In this document: positions 35,460-44,050 of the stretch, piece after piece
Layout: every line of letters starts with the position of its first letter
Numbering within the stretch: position 1 is the first letter of the stretch
Assembly: GCA_934256595.1 (NCBI GenBank)
Contig: CAKQOW010000006.1
Location: forward strand, 5,278-69,277
Reading direction: 5' to 3'
DNA from: an uncultured Clostridia bacterium
GTDB lineage: Bacteria > Bacillota > Clostridia > Peptostreptococcales > Anaerovoracaceae
Length of the DNA stretch: 64,000 bases
The notes under the pieces: model-generated
What the model saw: the letters and a program-made list of their open reading frames with translations, nothing else
Databases searched by the model: none
What the model was told of the DNA's origin: nothing
Program-made: the position numbers and the translations under genes

Positions 35460-35915
35460 TTAAATTTTCTCTGCAGGTGTAACTACAAGCTTAACACCCT
35501 CTATTGCCTTAACTTCCACCAGATTGCCTCTGGAAACGGTTTCGTTCTCTCTGCATACCGCAGACCACATCTGTCCGTTCAGTCTGACCTGACCCACCTG
35601 CATCGGCAGAATATCCTCCTCTACCGTAGCGGTAAGCCCTATCAGCGCATCTGTATTGGTTTTCTCGGAGCCTGCATGGAGCTTCTCTACGAATATTCTT
35701 CTGGTAAACACCAGCAGACACACCGATACAACTAGAAATACAATAATCTGAACGGCCGCCGGAATATCAAACAGGGCAAGTACAAATGCCGCCAGCGCGC
35801 CTATTGCAAACCATATGGTTGTAAGTCCCACTGTAGCCGCCTCTATTATGAAAAGCACTATCGCCGCTGCAAGCCATATTGCCGCTGCTCCGATATGAAT
35901 TCCGAAAATCATCAT
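35460..35915 (-). CDS. NfeD-like membrane protein
   Basis: A 151-residue protein with three to four membrane helices (residues 5-75) and a C-terminal OB-fold (IGLTATVEEDILPMQVGQVR, then GNLVEVKAIEGVKLVV), the architecture of short NfeD proteins. It partners the adjacent SPFH protein. GGAGG precedes the ATG. No function beyond membrane-domain organisation is established. Confidence 0.85.
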   Translation of the reverse strand: MMIFGIHIGAAAIWLAAAIVLFIIEAATVGLTTIWFAIGALAAFVLALFDIPAAVQIIVFLVVSVCLLVFTRRIFVEKLHAGSEKTNTDALIGLTATVEEDILPMQVGQVRLNGQMWSAVCRENETVSRGNLVEVKAIEGVKLVVTPAEKI

Positions 35916-36048
35916 ATGTAAGCGTTCCTCCTTTCGATTTTCACACTTTAACCTCTAAAAGTATTCTATCATACTCTGTGATAAAATTCTATAGTTTTGT
36001 TAAATTTTTATCAAGTTTTTTCTGAATTTTTTGTCTTTTGCAGTACAA

Positions 36049-36065
36049 GCCGGAAATTTTCCGGC
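36049..36065. repeat. Short palindrome GCCGGAA/TTCCGGC
   Basis: A near-perfect inverted repeat just downstream of the AIR-synthase-like gene. It has no T-tract on either strand, so its role as terminator is doubtful. The rest of 35916-36080 is AT-rich and shows no gene. Confidence 0.4.
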
Positions 36066-36080
36066 CTGACTGTGCATTTA

Positions 36081-37058
36081 TTATTTAACTGCCTTGTATA
36101 GTTCGTCGCTTTCCGGCGGCGCTATCACTTCCGCACCCTTGTCCGTAATCATCATAACGCCGAAGTCCGCAGGCTTTACCTCGCCTATGCACTTAATCAT
36201 ATCAATGCGGCTTTCAAGCTCCTGCTGTTTTTCCGGCGGCGCTATTATGAGCATGCAGCCGCTGGATATGAGGCGCAGATAATCTATATCAAAGTGAGCG
36301 CAGATTTTTTGAGTTACCGGTTTTACCGGTATATCCGCTATATTTATCTCGGCTCCAAGCCCTGCCACCTGACAAAGCTCCCAGACAGCGCCAAGCACGC
36401 CACCCTCCGTTATATCGTGCATTGCCGATACACCTATATCGCCTGCAATTACGCCCTCCTTTACGACACTGACCATATCAAGCATTGACTCAGCTTCGGC
36501 AAGCTCCTCGGAGGTAAGTATTGATTTCACTTCGTCTTTGCAGTCACAGGCTATTATACCTGTTCCCTCGATACCACAGAATTTGGTTATGAAGATTTTG
36601 TCTCCTGTTTTTATCTCCTGCTTAACCTTGTTCTTTGGCTGTCTGCCTATGGCTGTGGATACGATTACAGGCTTATTGACCGCAGGAGTTATCTCTGTGT
36701 GTCCTCCTATTATCTCAACCTCCATAAGCTCAGCAGCCGCTGCCGCCTGCTTCATTATGGTCTCTATATCCTCTTCGGTGGTTCCTACAGGCAGCATTAC
36801 AGCCAGCATTATTCCCACAGGCTGTACGCCGTTTGAGGCTATATCGTTGCAGGAGATATGGATTGACAGTCTGCCTATGTCGCTTACGGAAGCGGTAATG
36901 GGGTCTGTTGACATTACACAGATATATTCCCCGAAATCTATTTCCGCGCAGTCCTCTCCTATTCCCGGTCTTGTTATTATTTCATCTCTTTTGAATTTTA
37001 TGTTGTCAAATATTATCCTTTTTAAAACTTCGCTGTCAAGTTTACCTGTTTTAAGCAT
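36081..37058 (-). CDS. AIR synthase-related protein (HypE/ThiL superfamily)
   Basis: A 325-residue protein of the PurM/ThiL/SelD/HypE fold: an N-terminal ATP-binding half (RPGIGEDCAEID, MSTDPITA, HISCNDIASNGVQPVGIM) and a C-terminal half (FITKFCGIEGTGIIA, MHDITEGGVLGAVWELC). It lacks the C-terminal PRIC that carries the reactive Cys in HypE, ending instead DELYKAVK, so I do not call it HypE. The substrate is unknown. It overlaps the ligA 3' end by 8 bases and belongs to the pcrA-ligA transcript. Confidence 0.8.
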   Translation of the reverse strand: MLKTGKLDSEVLKRIIFDNIKFKRDEIITRPGIGEDCAEIDFGEYICVMSTDPITASVSDIGRLSIHISCNDIASNGVQPVGIMLAVMLPVGTTEEDIETIMKQAAAAAELMEVEIIGGHTEITPAVNKPVIVSTAIGRQPKNKVKQEIKTGDKIFITKFCGIEGTGIIACDCKDEVKSILTSEELAEAESMLDMVSVVKEGVIAGDIGVSAMHDITEGGVLGAVWELCQVAGLGAEINIADIPVKPVTQKICAHFDIDYLRLISSGCMLIIAPPEKQQELESRIDMIKCIGEVKPADFGVMMITDKGAEVIAPPESDELYKAVK

Positions 37059-39003
37059 TGTTTATCATCTCCAGAAATTCTTCTTCAGTTATAATCGGTA
37101 TATTAAGTTCTTTGGCTTTTTTGTTTTTAGATGAGCCTGACGTATTATCGTTGTTTATAAGGTAGTCGGTTTTGCTGCTTACCGAGCCAGCTACCTTGCC
37201 GCCCATATTCTCTATGAGTTCCTTGAGCTGCTGGCGGTTTTCAAAATGGTTGAGGCCCCCCGTTATAACAAAGGTTTTGCCCTCAAGGCTCTGCGGTATG
37301 TCAGCCTGCTGTTCCTGCTCAAAGGAAACTACCTGCTCCAGATCTGCTATTATCTCCAGATTATCTGCGGACTTGAAATATGACGTATAGTCTGCCGCCA
37401 TTACATCGCCTATGCCCTGTATCTCCACAAGCTGCTCAAAATCAAGAGCTTTCATACGCTCCCAGTCGCCTCCGCAGGCTCTGGCTATAACTTTGGCGTT
37501 TGCCGCCCCTATATTTGCTATTCCCAGCGCATAGAGAAGTCTTGCAGCCGTAGTATGCGAAGCCTCCTTTGCGGCATTTACTATATTGTTAAAGGATTTC
37601 TCACCGAAGCCCTCCATACTGCTGATTTCGTTTTCAAACCTGTCAAGTCTGAAAAAGTCGCCGTATTTCTTAATAAATCCGGCATCTACGAATTTTTCGA
37701 TTGTCGCCTCGCTCATTCCGTCTATGTTCATAGCATCTCTTGATACAAAATGAGTAAAGGATTTGATGTGCTTCACCTGGCATTTCGGATTGGGACATAC
37801 GAGAGTTTCAACACCTGTATCGCCTCTTATCTCCGTATGGGCTCCGCAGACAGGGCATATCTCAGGTATTCTCACCGATGCGCTTCTGGTATGGTTTTCG
37901 AGTATCTGAGGTATTATCATATTGGCCTTGTAAACCTCTATTTCATCACCCTCTCCCAGCTGAAGCTGCTTCATTATGCTCAGGTTGTGAACCGAGGCTC
38001 TTGAAACTGTCGTGCCCTCAAGCTGTACCGGCTCGAATATGGCAACGGGATTTATAAGGCCTGTGCGGGACGGGCTCCATTCCATCTCTTTAAGTCTGGT
38101 TACCGCTGTTTCATCTTTCCATTTGAACGCAATGGAGTCTCTCGGGAATTTGGCAGTCTCGCCAAGAGACCTGCCGTACTCTATATCATCATATATCAGC
38201 ACAAGTCCGTCTGACGGTATATCACAGTCCGCAATGTTATCTGCAAACCAGCCTACAGCCTCCTCTATGCTGCCCGCGTCAACAGACTTTCGCTGCACCG
38301 TATCAAAGCCCGTTTCATCGAGCCAGTCAAGCTGCGCGGCTCTTGAGTTTCTGAAATCAATTCCCTCTGCCTCAACCAGCGCAAAGGCATTAAAGCAGAC
38401 TCCGCGCCTTGCGGTGATTTCGCTGTTAAGCTGTCTGACGCTGCCGCTGCACAGGTTGCGCGGATTTTTGTATCTGGATTCAACGTCTTCAATCATATGA
38501 TTTATTTTTTCAAAGCCCGAATAGGTGATAAATGCCTCGCCTCTAAGCACCAGCCTGCCCTTAAACGGTATCTCTACGGGCAGGTTTCTAAAGGTCCTGG
38601 CATTTGCGGTTACAACCTCTCCTATCTCGCCGTTGCCTCTGGTTACGGCCTTTGACAGTTCTCCGTTTTCGTAGGTTAAAACTATTGTAAGTCCGTCTAT
38701 TTTCCACGACAGAATTCCCCTCTGCTCTCCCAGGAATGCTTTGAGCTGCTCAACGTCCTTTGTCTTGTCTAAGGACAGCATTCGTTTCGGGTGCGCTTCT
38801 TTGGGCAGATCGCTTAACACCTCGTAGCCCACGTTTCTTGTAGGGCTGTCTGCAAAGATTATACCGGTGTCTTTTTCAAGCTGCGCGAGCCTGTCGTAAA
38901 GCTGGTCATACTCTCTGTTGGACATAAGCTCTCCTGCGCCCTGCTCATATGCTTTTGAGGCTTCATTTAAAAGCTCTATAAGTTCACGAATTTTTTCTTT
39001 CAC
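37051..39003 (-). CDS. ligA: NAD+-dependent DNA ligase (clostridial variant)
   Basis: A 650-residue LigA. Domains: Ia region with RNVGYEVLSDLPKEAHPK, adenylation domain with nucleotidyl-Lys in SWKIDGLTI (KxDG), OB fold, four-Cys zinc finger (CPVCGAH and CPNPKC), HhH repeats and a C-terminal BRCT domain (EGKTFVITGGL). Motif IV, usually DGVVVK, reads DGLVLIY and lacks the lysine; TRGDG reads TRGNG. Motif V (IAFKW) keeps its Lys. This variant form recurs in Clostridia as I recall it. Start is GTG 39003 with GAGGT upstream. Confidence 0.9.
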   Translation of the reverse strand: MKEKIRELIELLNEASKAYEQGAGELMSNREYDQLYDRLAQLEKDTGIIFADSPTRNVGYEVLSDLPKEAHPKRMLSLDKTKDVEQLKAFLGEQRGILSWKIDGLTIVLTYENGELSKAVTRGNGEIGEVVTANARTFRNLPVEIPFKGRLVLRGEAFITYSGFEKINHMIEDVESRYKNPRNLCSGSVRQLNSEITARRGVCFNAFALVEAEGIDFRNSRAAQLDWLDETGFDTVQRKSVDAGSIEEAVGWFADNIADCDIPSDGLVLIYDDIEYGRSLGETAKFPRDSIAFKWKDETAVTRLKEMEWSPSRTGLINPVAIFEPVQLEGTTVSRASVHNLSIMKQLQLGEGDEIEVYKANMIIPQILENHTRSASVRIPEICPVCGAHTEIRGDTGVETLVCPNPKCQVKHIKSFTHFVSRDAMNIDGMSEATIEKFVDAGFIKKYGDFFRLDRFENEISSMEGFGEKSFNNIVNAAKEASHTTAARLLYALGIANIGAANAKVIARACGGDWERMKALDFEQLVEIQGIGDVMAADYTSYFKSADNLEIIADLEQVVSFEQEQQADIPQSLEGKTFVITGGLNHFENRQQLKELIENMGGKVAGSVSSKTDYLINNDNTSGSSKNKKAKELNIPIITEEEFLEMINNA

Positions 39004-39016
39004 AGTATATATACCT

Positions 39017-41218
39017 CTATAATTTTTTAATCGGCGCTATATCCTTGGCAAGCTTTTTGAGTCCCACCGAGTCAAACATTATACTTGCCACATTGCCTTT
39101 GACCTCGATTACAAGTCCCTCTCCGAATTTGGCGTGACTGACTCTGTCGCCTGCGGCAATATCAATTCCTCCGCCGCTCTTTGATGCCATATTCTGCTTG
39201 GCATATCTGAGAGAGTCAAACGGTTTTGCAGGAGCCGGTCCGTCAAAGCCGTCAAGGCTTCCGCCGTTTCCGAAACGGTCGCCCTGTTTTTTCTCATATA
39301 CGGCATCGCCGTCCATAAACTTCCTGTCTATTTCTCTGACAAACTGGGACTCTCTTGTAAAATCGGTACGGCCGTACATGGTTCTCATCCGGGCGCTTGT
39401 CATAAACAGTCTTTCCTTTGCTCTTGTCATGCCCACATAGCAAAGGCGGCGTTCCTCTTCAATACCCTCAGGATTTTCGAAAGCTCTCCAGCCCGGGAAC
39501 AAACCGTCCTCCATGCCCGGCATAAATACCACCGGAAATTCCAGTCCCTTGGCGGAGTGAAGCGTCATAAGCACTACCGCGTCCTCTGTTTCATCGTGGT
39601 TGTCTATATCCGAAAGCAGCGCAAGTCTTTCCATAAACTCACTAAGGGAAATATTGCTTTCCTCGGCTTCCATATCATATATTACCGATTTAAATTCAAG
39701 TATGTTTTCTATCCTTCCCTCTGCCTCCACTGTATTGGCCGATTTAAGAGCATCATAATAGCCTGATGCTCTGAGCAGTCCGTCATATATATCCGAAACT
39801 CTCAGGTTGTCTTTTTCTGCCGAGTATTTCTGAATACACTCTATGAGATCTTTGACCAGCGGACGTGATTTGGCTGAGAGTCCCTCCACGATTTCCTCAT
39901 CGCACAGCGCCTCAAACAGACTCTGTCCTCTTACCTCTGCAAGCGTCTGCAACTTGGCAAGGGTTTTGGCTCCCATGCCTCTCTTTGGCTCGTTTATTAT
40001 TCTTGCAAGAGAAAGGCTGTCCGCAGGGTTTGCAACAAGCCTCATATATGCAATCATATCCTTGATTTCCTTGCGGTCATAGTATCTGAGGCCACCCAGC
40101 ACTCTGTATGGGATATCTCTCTTTGAAAGGGCTTCCTCAAATGTACGCGACTGCGCATTGGTTCTGTAAAGCACTGCAAAATCACTGTATTTGTAATCCG
40201 GCGATTTGAGCATATCTATTTCTCTTGCTATATATTCCGCCTCGTCCCGCTCATCATCGGCTCTGTAATAGCTGACCTTACTGCCCGCCTCTGCACTTGT
40301 CCACAGCTTCTTGTCCTTACGCATATTGTTTCTGATAACTGAATGAGCCGCATCAAGTATATTGCTGCAGGAGCGGTAGTTCTGCTCCAGTTTCACCACC
40401 TTTGTACCCGGAAAATCCTTTTCAAAGTCTAATATGTTGGATATGTCCGCCCCTCGCCACTGATATATGCACTGATCGTCATCTCCCACCACACACAGAT
40501 TATTGTGCTCCTGCGCAAGCAGTTTTATGAATTTATACTGTATTCTGTTGGTGTCCTGATACTCGTCTACCATTATGTATCTGAATCGGTTCTGATATTT
40601 TAAAAGCACCGCTTCATCTGTTTCAAATAGTCTGACGGTATTTAAAAGCAGATCGTCAAAGTCCATTGCGTTGTTTTTTTGGAGAGTACTCTGATAGGCT
40701 TTGAATACTTCATATACAGGTTTTGTCCTGAAGTTTTCGCCCTCGGTGTTTATGTAGTCCTCTGCTGTCATGCCGCTGTTTTTGCAGGAGCTGATTATAG
40801 ACAGGTAGTATGCCGGAGGATATTTTTTGTCCTCCATATTCTTCTCTTTTATAATCGACTTGACTACGGCCTTCTGGTCTGCGGGATCGTAAACCGCAAA
40901 GTCTCTGCCGTATCCTAATACCTCACAGTTCATTCTGAGTATTCTGAGGCATGCGGAGTGAAATGTCATAATCCACATACCGCTTGTGCTACCTATAAGC
41001 TGCTCTACTCTCTCTTTCATTTCGCCTGCCGCCTTGTTTGTAAAGGTCACTGCAAGTATGTTGTACGGGTTTACTCCCTCATCTAATATAAGGTGGGCTA
41101 TTCTGCAGGTCATTGTGCTGGTTTTGCCGCTTCCTGCTCCTGCAAGAATTAAAAGCGGACCGTCCTTATGGACAGCCGCTTCTCTTTGTTTATCATTCAG
41201 TTTATCAAGAATCCCCAT
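39017..41218 (-). CDS. pcrA: ATP-dependent DNA helicase PcrA/UvrD
   Basis: A 733-residue superfamily 1A helicase. It has Walker A AGAGSGKTSTM (residues 26-36), MVDEYQDTN, GDDDQCIYQWRGAD, the QNYRS motif IV, VVLMTLHSAKGLEFPVVF and the C-terminal YVGMTRAKE. A C-terminal Tudor-like domain (about 685-730, GDRVSHAKFGEGLVIEVKG) would contact RNA polymerase. It acts in repair and in resolving transcription conflicts. GGAG lies before the ATG. It precedes ligA by 14 bases. Confidence 0.96.
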   Translation of the reverse strand: MGILDKLNDKQREAAVHKDGPLLILAGAGSGKTSTMTCRIAHLILDEGVNPYNILAVTFTNKAAGEMKERVEQLIGSTSGMWIMTFHSACLRILRMNCEVLGYGRDFAVYDPADQKAVVKSIIKEKNMEDKKYPPAYYLSIISSCKNSGMTAEDYINTEGENFRTKPVYEVFKAYQSTLQKNNAMDFDDLLLNTVRLFETDEAVLLKYQNRFRYIMVDEYQDTNRIQYKFIKLLAQEHNNLCVVGDDDQCIYQWRGADISNILDFEKDFPGTKVVKLEQNYRSCSNILDAAHSVIRNNMRKDKKLWTSAEAGSKVSYYRADDERDEAEYIAREIDMLKSPDYKYSDFAVLYRTNAQSRTFEEALSKRDIPYRVLGGLRYYDRKEIKDMIAYMRLVANPADSLSLARIINEPKRGMGAKTLAKLQTLAEVRGQSLFEALCDEEIVEGLSAKSRPLVKDLIECIQKYSAEKDNLRVSDIYDGLLRASGYYDALKSANTVEAEGRIENILEFKSVIYDMEAEESNISLSEFMERLALLSDIDNHDETEDAVVLMTLHSAKGLEFPVVFMPGMEDGLFPGWRAFENPEGIEEERRLCYVGMTRAKERLFMTSARMRTMYGRTDFTRESQFVREIDRKFMDGDAVYEKKQGDRFGNGGSLDGFDGPAPAKPFDSLRYAKQNMASKSGGGIDIAAGDRVSHAKFGEGLVIEVKGNVASIMFDSVGLKKLAKDIAPIKKL

Positions 41219-41233
41219 TAATTAATTCTCCTG

Positions 41234-43975
41234 CTATTTTCTTGAAAAAGTTTCTTCTGTCGAGTAGGCTTTTTTGCCCTCGATATTTGAATATGATGAA
41301 ATTTTAACTTTGTATGAGCCTGTTACCTTTTTACTGAAGGTATAGCTTACAGCCTTAGGATTCGATATGTATTTAGTAGTAGTCTTCCCTTTATATACAA
41401 GTCTTACCCTGAAGCCGTCAACACTGCTCATTCTCTTCCATTTAACCGTTACTTTTTTGGTCTTTGAAGCCTTTGAAATCTTCGATACGGTCGGCTTTAC
41501 AACAGAAGTTTTGCAGCTGTACGCTGATGTTACCTGCTGACCGTCAACCTCTGTAACTGAAGCCGCTTTGACTCTGTAGGATTTAGTGACTTTCTGGCTG
41601 AAGGTGAACTCCGAAGTGTTCACATCTGTTATTTTTTCGGTATATGTTTTGCCGCCTGTTATCAGCTTAAGTATATAGCCGTCTACTCCGTCTTTTTTGT
41701 TCCATTTAACTGTTACCAGTGAATTTTTCTTACTGATTGAGGAAACTGACGGTTTTGCAGCCTTAGCCTTATCTATACGCTGCTGCTTCACTATCTCTAC
41801 CGACTCTGATGAAAGAGTAATACTGTCTCCTGCCGATTTGTCTGCTATGAGCTTCATTTCTTCCGCAGTGAATCTGTATAATCCCTCCGAGGTCTGAACC
41901 TCAAGCATTCCTGTCTGCATAATCGAGCTGAATACAGATTTTTTAACTGCAAGAGAGGTCTTGTCCGTGCTAAGCCTTATAATCTGCTGTACCTTGCCGC
42001 CGCCGGTTGATACAAGCTCAAGCTCTGCTTCTTTGAGAAGCGCCTTTGCCTCTGATACCGCTTCTTCCGTAATGTCTCCTTTGATTTCAACTATTGCTTC
42101 CGATGATGCCGCTTCGCCTTTTGCTGCTGTGATTTTTACCGTCAGTATGTTTTTTGCGTACTCAAACGAGGTTTCCCTGATGGTTTTTACGGGCTCTCCG
42201 TTTTTGTCCGTAACTGTCCTTGTAATCTGCTGTACAGAGTTTGATGCTGCATCTGAGCCTGTTTTGGTAATTGTTTTAGTTGTGGTTCCTGAAGCCTCAT
42301 CTGTTGCAATATCTGATTTTTCACCCTTAAATGTCAGGCCGTTTTTAACTTCAAATGAGCTGCCGGAGGTTTCGGAAATGCTGCCTCTGGAAACAAGTGA
42401 AGCCGGGTCGGTATTAAAGCTGCCGCCCCTTACAAAGCCTTTCGCATTATATGCCGCGCATGAGGAATATTTTTTGGAGTTATATTTGCCTCCCGTAAAT
42501 ATTCCTCCGGATATATCTATGTTTTTGATGCATCTGCTGCCGTCCGGGTTGTACGCCCAGAAAGCTATGCCGTAGGTACTGTTAAAGGTGCCCCCTGAAA
42601 TGTTAACATCTATATCGCCTGTGTACTTGGCATCGCCCGTAACTGCAACGGCGGCTCCGTCCTCATTGTTAAGATTTGAGTCCGGGCTTCCTCCCGAATA
42701 CGGAACACCCACAGCCTCTATCGTAAGCGCGTCGTCTGATATAGGGGAGATTTCAAGCCTGCCGGATTTGATTTCTATCCCCGCAGCGCCTGTGATACTG
42801 CCGCCTTTGATTGTAGTTGTTCCGCTCTGAGGCAGATACATTGCCGTAGCATCAGATGTAATCGTACCCCCGTTTATTACTATTCTTACGCCGCCGTGTC
42901 CTTCCTCGGCATTGCCCATAATAGCAATATCGCTTCCTGCGGTTTTAACGCTGCCTCCGTTCATTACAAAGGTGGCTCCCTCATATTCAGTTATTACCGA
43001 GCCGTCAAGTGCACCTTCATTTAAAGTGAATTTACTTTTGCGCGCAACTGCCGCCGAGGCATCACGACCCTGTATCTCACCGCCGTTTACCGTAACATCT
43101 GATTTGTCATACAGATACACGCCGTATTTGCCGTAAACGTAACCGCCGTAGAAATTGACTGTCGCGCTGTCATCTCCGTATATGCCCGCGTAATCAAAAC
43201 ACGATATATATCCTCCGTATATGTTTGCAACAGCGCCTGTCTGCGTATCCTTATCTCCGTTGACACGAAGTCCCGCCTGATATGTACCCTGTATAATGCC
43301 GCCTGTGATGTTTACCGTTGCAGGCCATGCCATAACCGCTGTTTCGGCAAGCACGGAGCCTGCTGTTATGTTAACCTCTGAATTTCTCTTGGCGTATATA
43401 CCGTAGGCGCTTGTTTTTTCGGGGCTGTAGGTGTTTACTATGGAGCCTCCCGAGAATGTAAATCTGCCGCTTGAAACATATACCGCCACCTGATTGGCTG
43501 TCGCATATATCTTGCCACCGCCTTTGGTGTCTGTAAATGTAATATCACTGTTATATACTTTCTCACCGTCATAGCCTGTAAACACTCTGCTGCTTCCGCA
43601 GGTCAGAGTCTGTCCCGCAAGGTCCAGTGTCACAGGGACTTCTGTATAAAGATACAGATTTTCGGATAACGCTATGCTTCTCTGCAATGTCACAACATCA
43701 TCTGCGATTGCATCTTTGAATGCATCTGAAATGGTTCTGTAGTAATATACATTATCAGCAAAGGTGATGGCAGCATCATATGATGAACCCGGATTTTTCT
43801 CCGTAACACCGTTAAGATGTACTGTATCCGGATCTATTTCGGGTTTGCTGTCATCTCCTGCATTTATGTCTGAGCTGCCCTGCGACTGATCGCCTGTTTC
43901 GTCTGCAAATACTCCTGCCGGGAGCATTGCAGATATTACTGCAAGTGATAATAGTATTGCCAGTAGTTTTTTCAC
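41234..43975 (-). CDS. Exported beta-helix-like surface protein with fibronectin-type C-terminus
   Basis: A 913-residue exported protein. A signal peptide (MKKLLAILLSLAVISAMLPA, cleavage near ADE at 25) is followed by about 500 residues of G/N/S/T-rich short repeats with patterns like NITGGxIxGTYxAG and VNGGEIQG, which suggest a right-handed parallel beta-helix as in adhesins and pectate-lyase folds. Two FN3-like domains (about 735-825 and 830-910; motifs VTVKWNKKDGVDGYILKL and VTVKWKRMSSVDGFRVRL) end the protein. No sortase motif or S-layer domain is seen. It lies 15 bases before pcrA, so it may share that transcript. Confidence 0.7.
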   Translation of the reverse strand: MKKLLAILLSLAVISAMLPAGVFADETGDQSQGSSDINAGDDSKPEIDPDTVHLNGVTEKNPGSSYDAAITFADNVYYYRTISDAFKDAIADDVVTLQRSIALSENLYLYTEVPVTLDLAGQTLTCGSSRVFTGYDGEKVYNSDITFTDTKGGGKIYATANQVAVYVSSGRFTFSGGSIVNTYSPEKTSAYGIYAKRNSEVNITAGSVLAETAVMAWPATVNITGGIIQGTYQAGLRVNGDKDTQTGAVANIYGGYISCFDYAGIYGDDSATVNFYGGYVYGKYGVYLYDKSDVTVNGGEIQGRDASAAVARKSKFTLNEGALDGSVITEYEGATFVMNGGSVKTAGSDIAIMGNAEEGHGGVRIVINGGTITSDATAMYLPQSGTTTIKGGSITGAAGIEIKSGRLEISPISDDALTIEAVGVPYSGGSPDSNLNNEDGAAVAVTGDAKYTGDIDVNISGGTFNSTYGIAFWAYNPDGSRCIKNIDISGGIFTGGKYNSKKYSSCAAYNAKGFVRGGSFNTDPASLVSRGSISETSGSSFEVKNGLTFKGEKSDIATDEASGTTTKTITKTGSDAASNSVQQITRTVTDKNGEPVKTIRETSFEYAKNILTVKITAAKGEAASSEAIVEIKGDITEEAVSEAKALLKEAELELVSTGGGKVQQIIRLSTDKTSLAVKKSVFSSIMQTGMLEVQTSEGLYRFTAEEMKLIADKSAGDSITLSSESVEIVKQQRIDKAKAAKPSVSSISKKNSLVTVKWNKKDGVDGYILKLITGGKTYTEKITDVNTSEFTFSQKVTKSYRVKAASVTEVDGQQVTSAYSCKTSVVKPTVSKISKASKTKKVTVKWKRMSSVDGFRVRLVYKGKTTTKYISNPKAVSYTFSKKVTGSYKVKISSYSNIEGKKAYSTEETFSRK

Positions 43976-44050
43976 AACCCTAACCTCTCATTCTCAAATA
44001 GATTACCTATATTATATATTCAATCCGCCGCCATTTCAATATGATTAAAT

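Noticed and set aside
36049..36065. Palindrome as a terminator for the AIR-synthase-like gene
   Set aside because: No T-run follows on the minus strand; kept only as a short repeat.
36081..37058. HypE, hydrogenase maturation factor
   Set aside because: Same superfamily, but the C-terminal Cys tail (PRIC) essential to HypE is missing and no other hyp genes are near.
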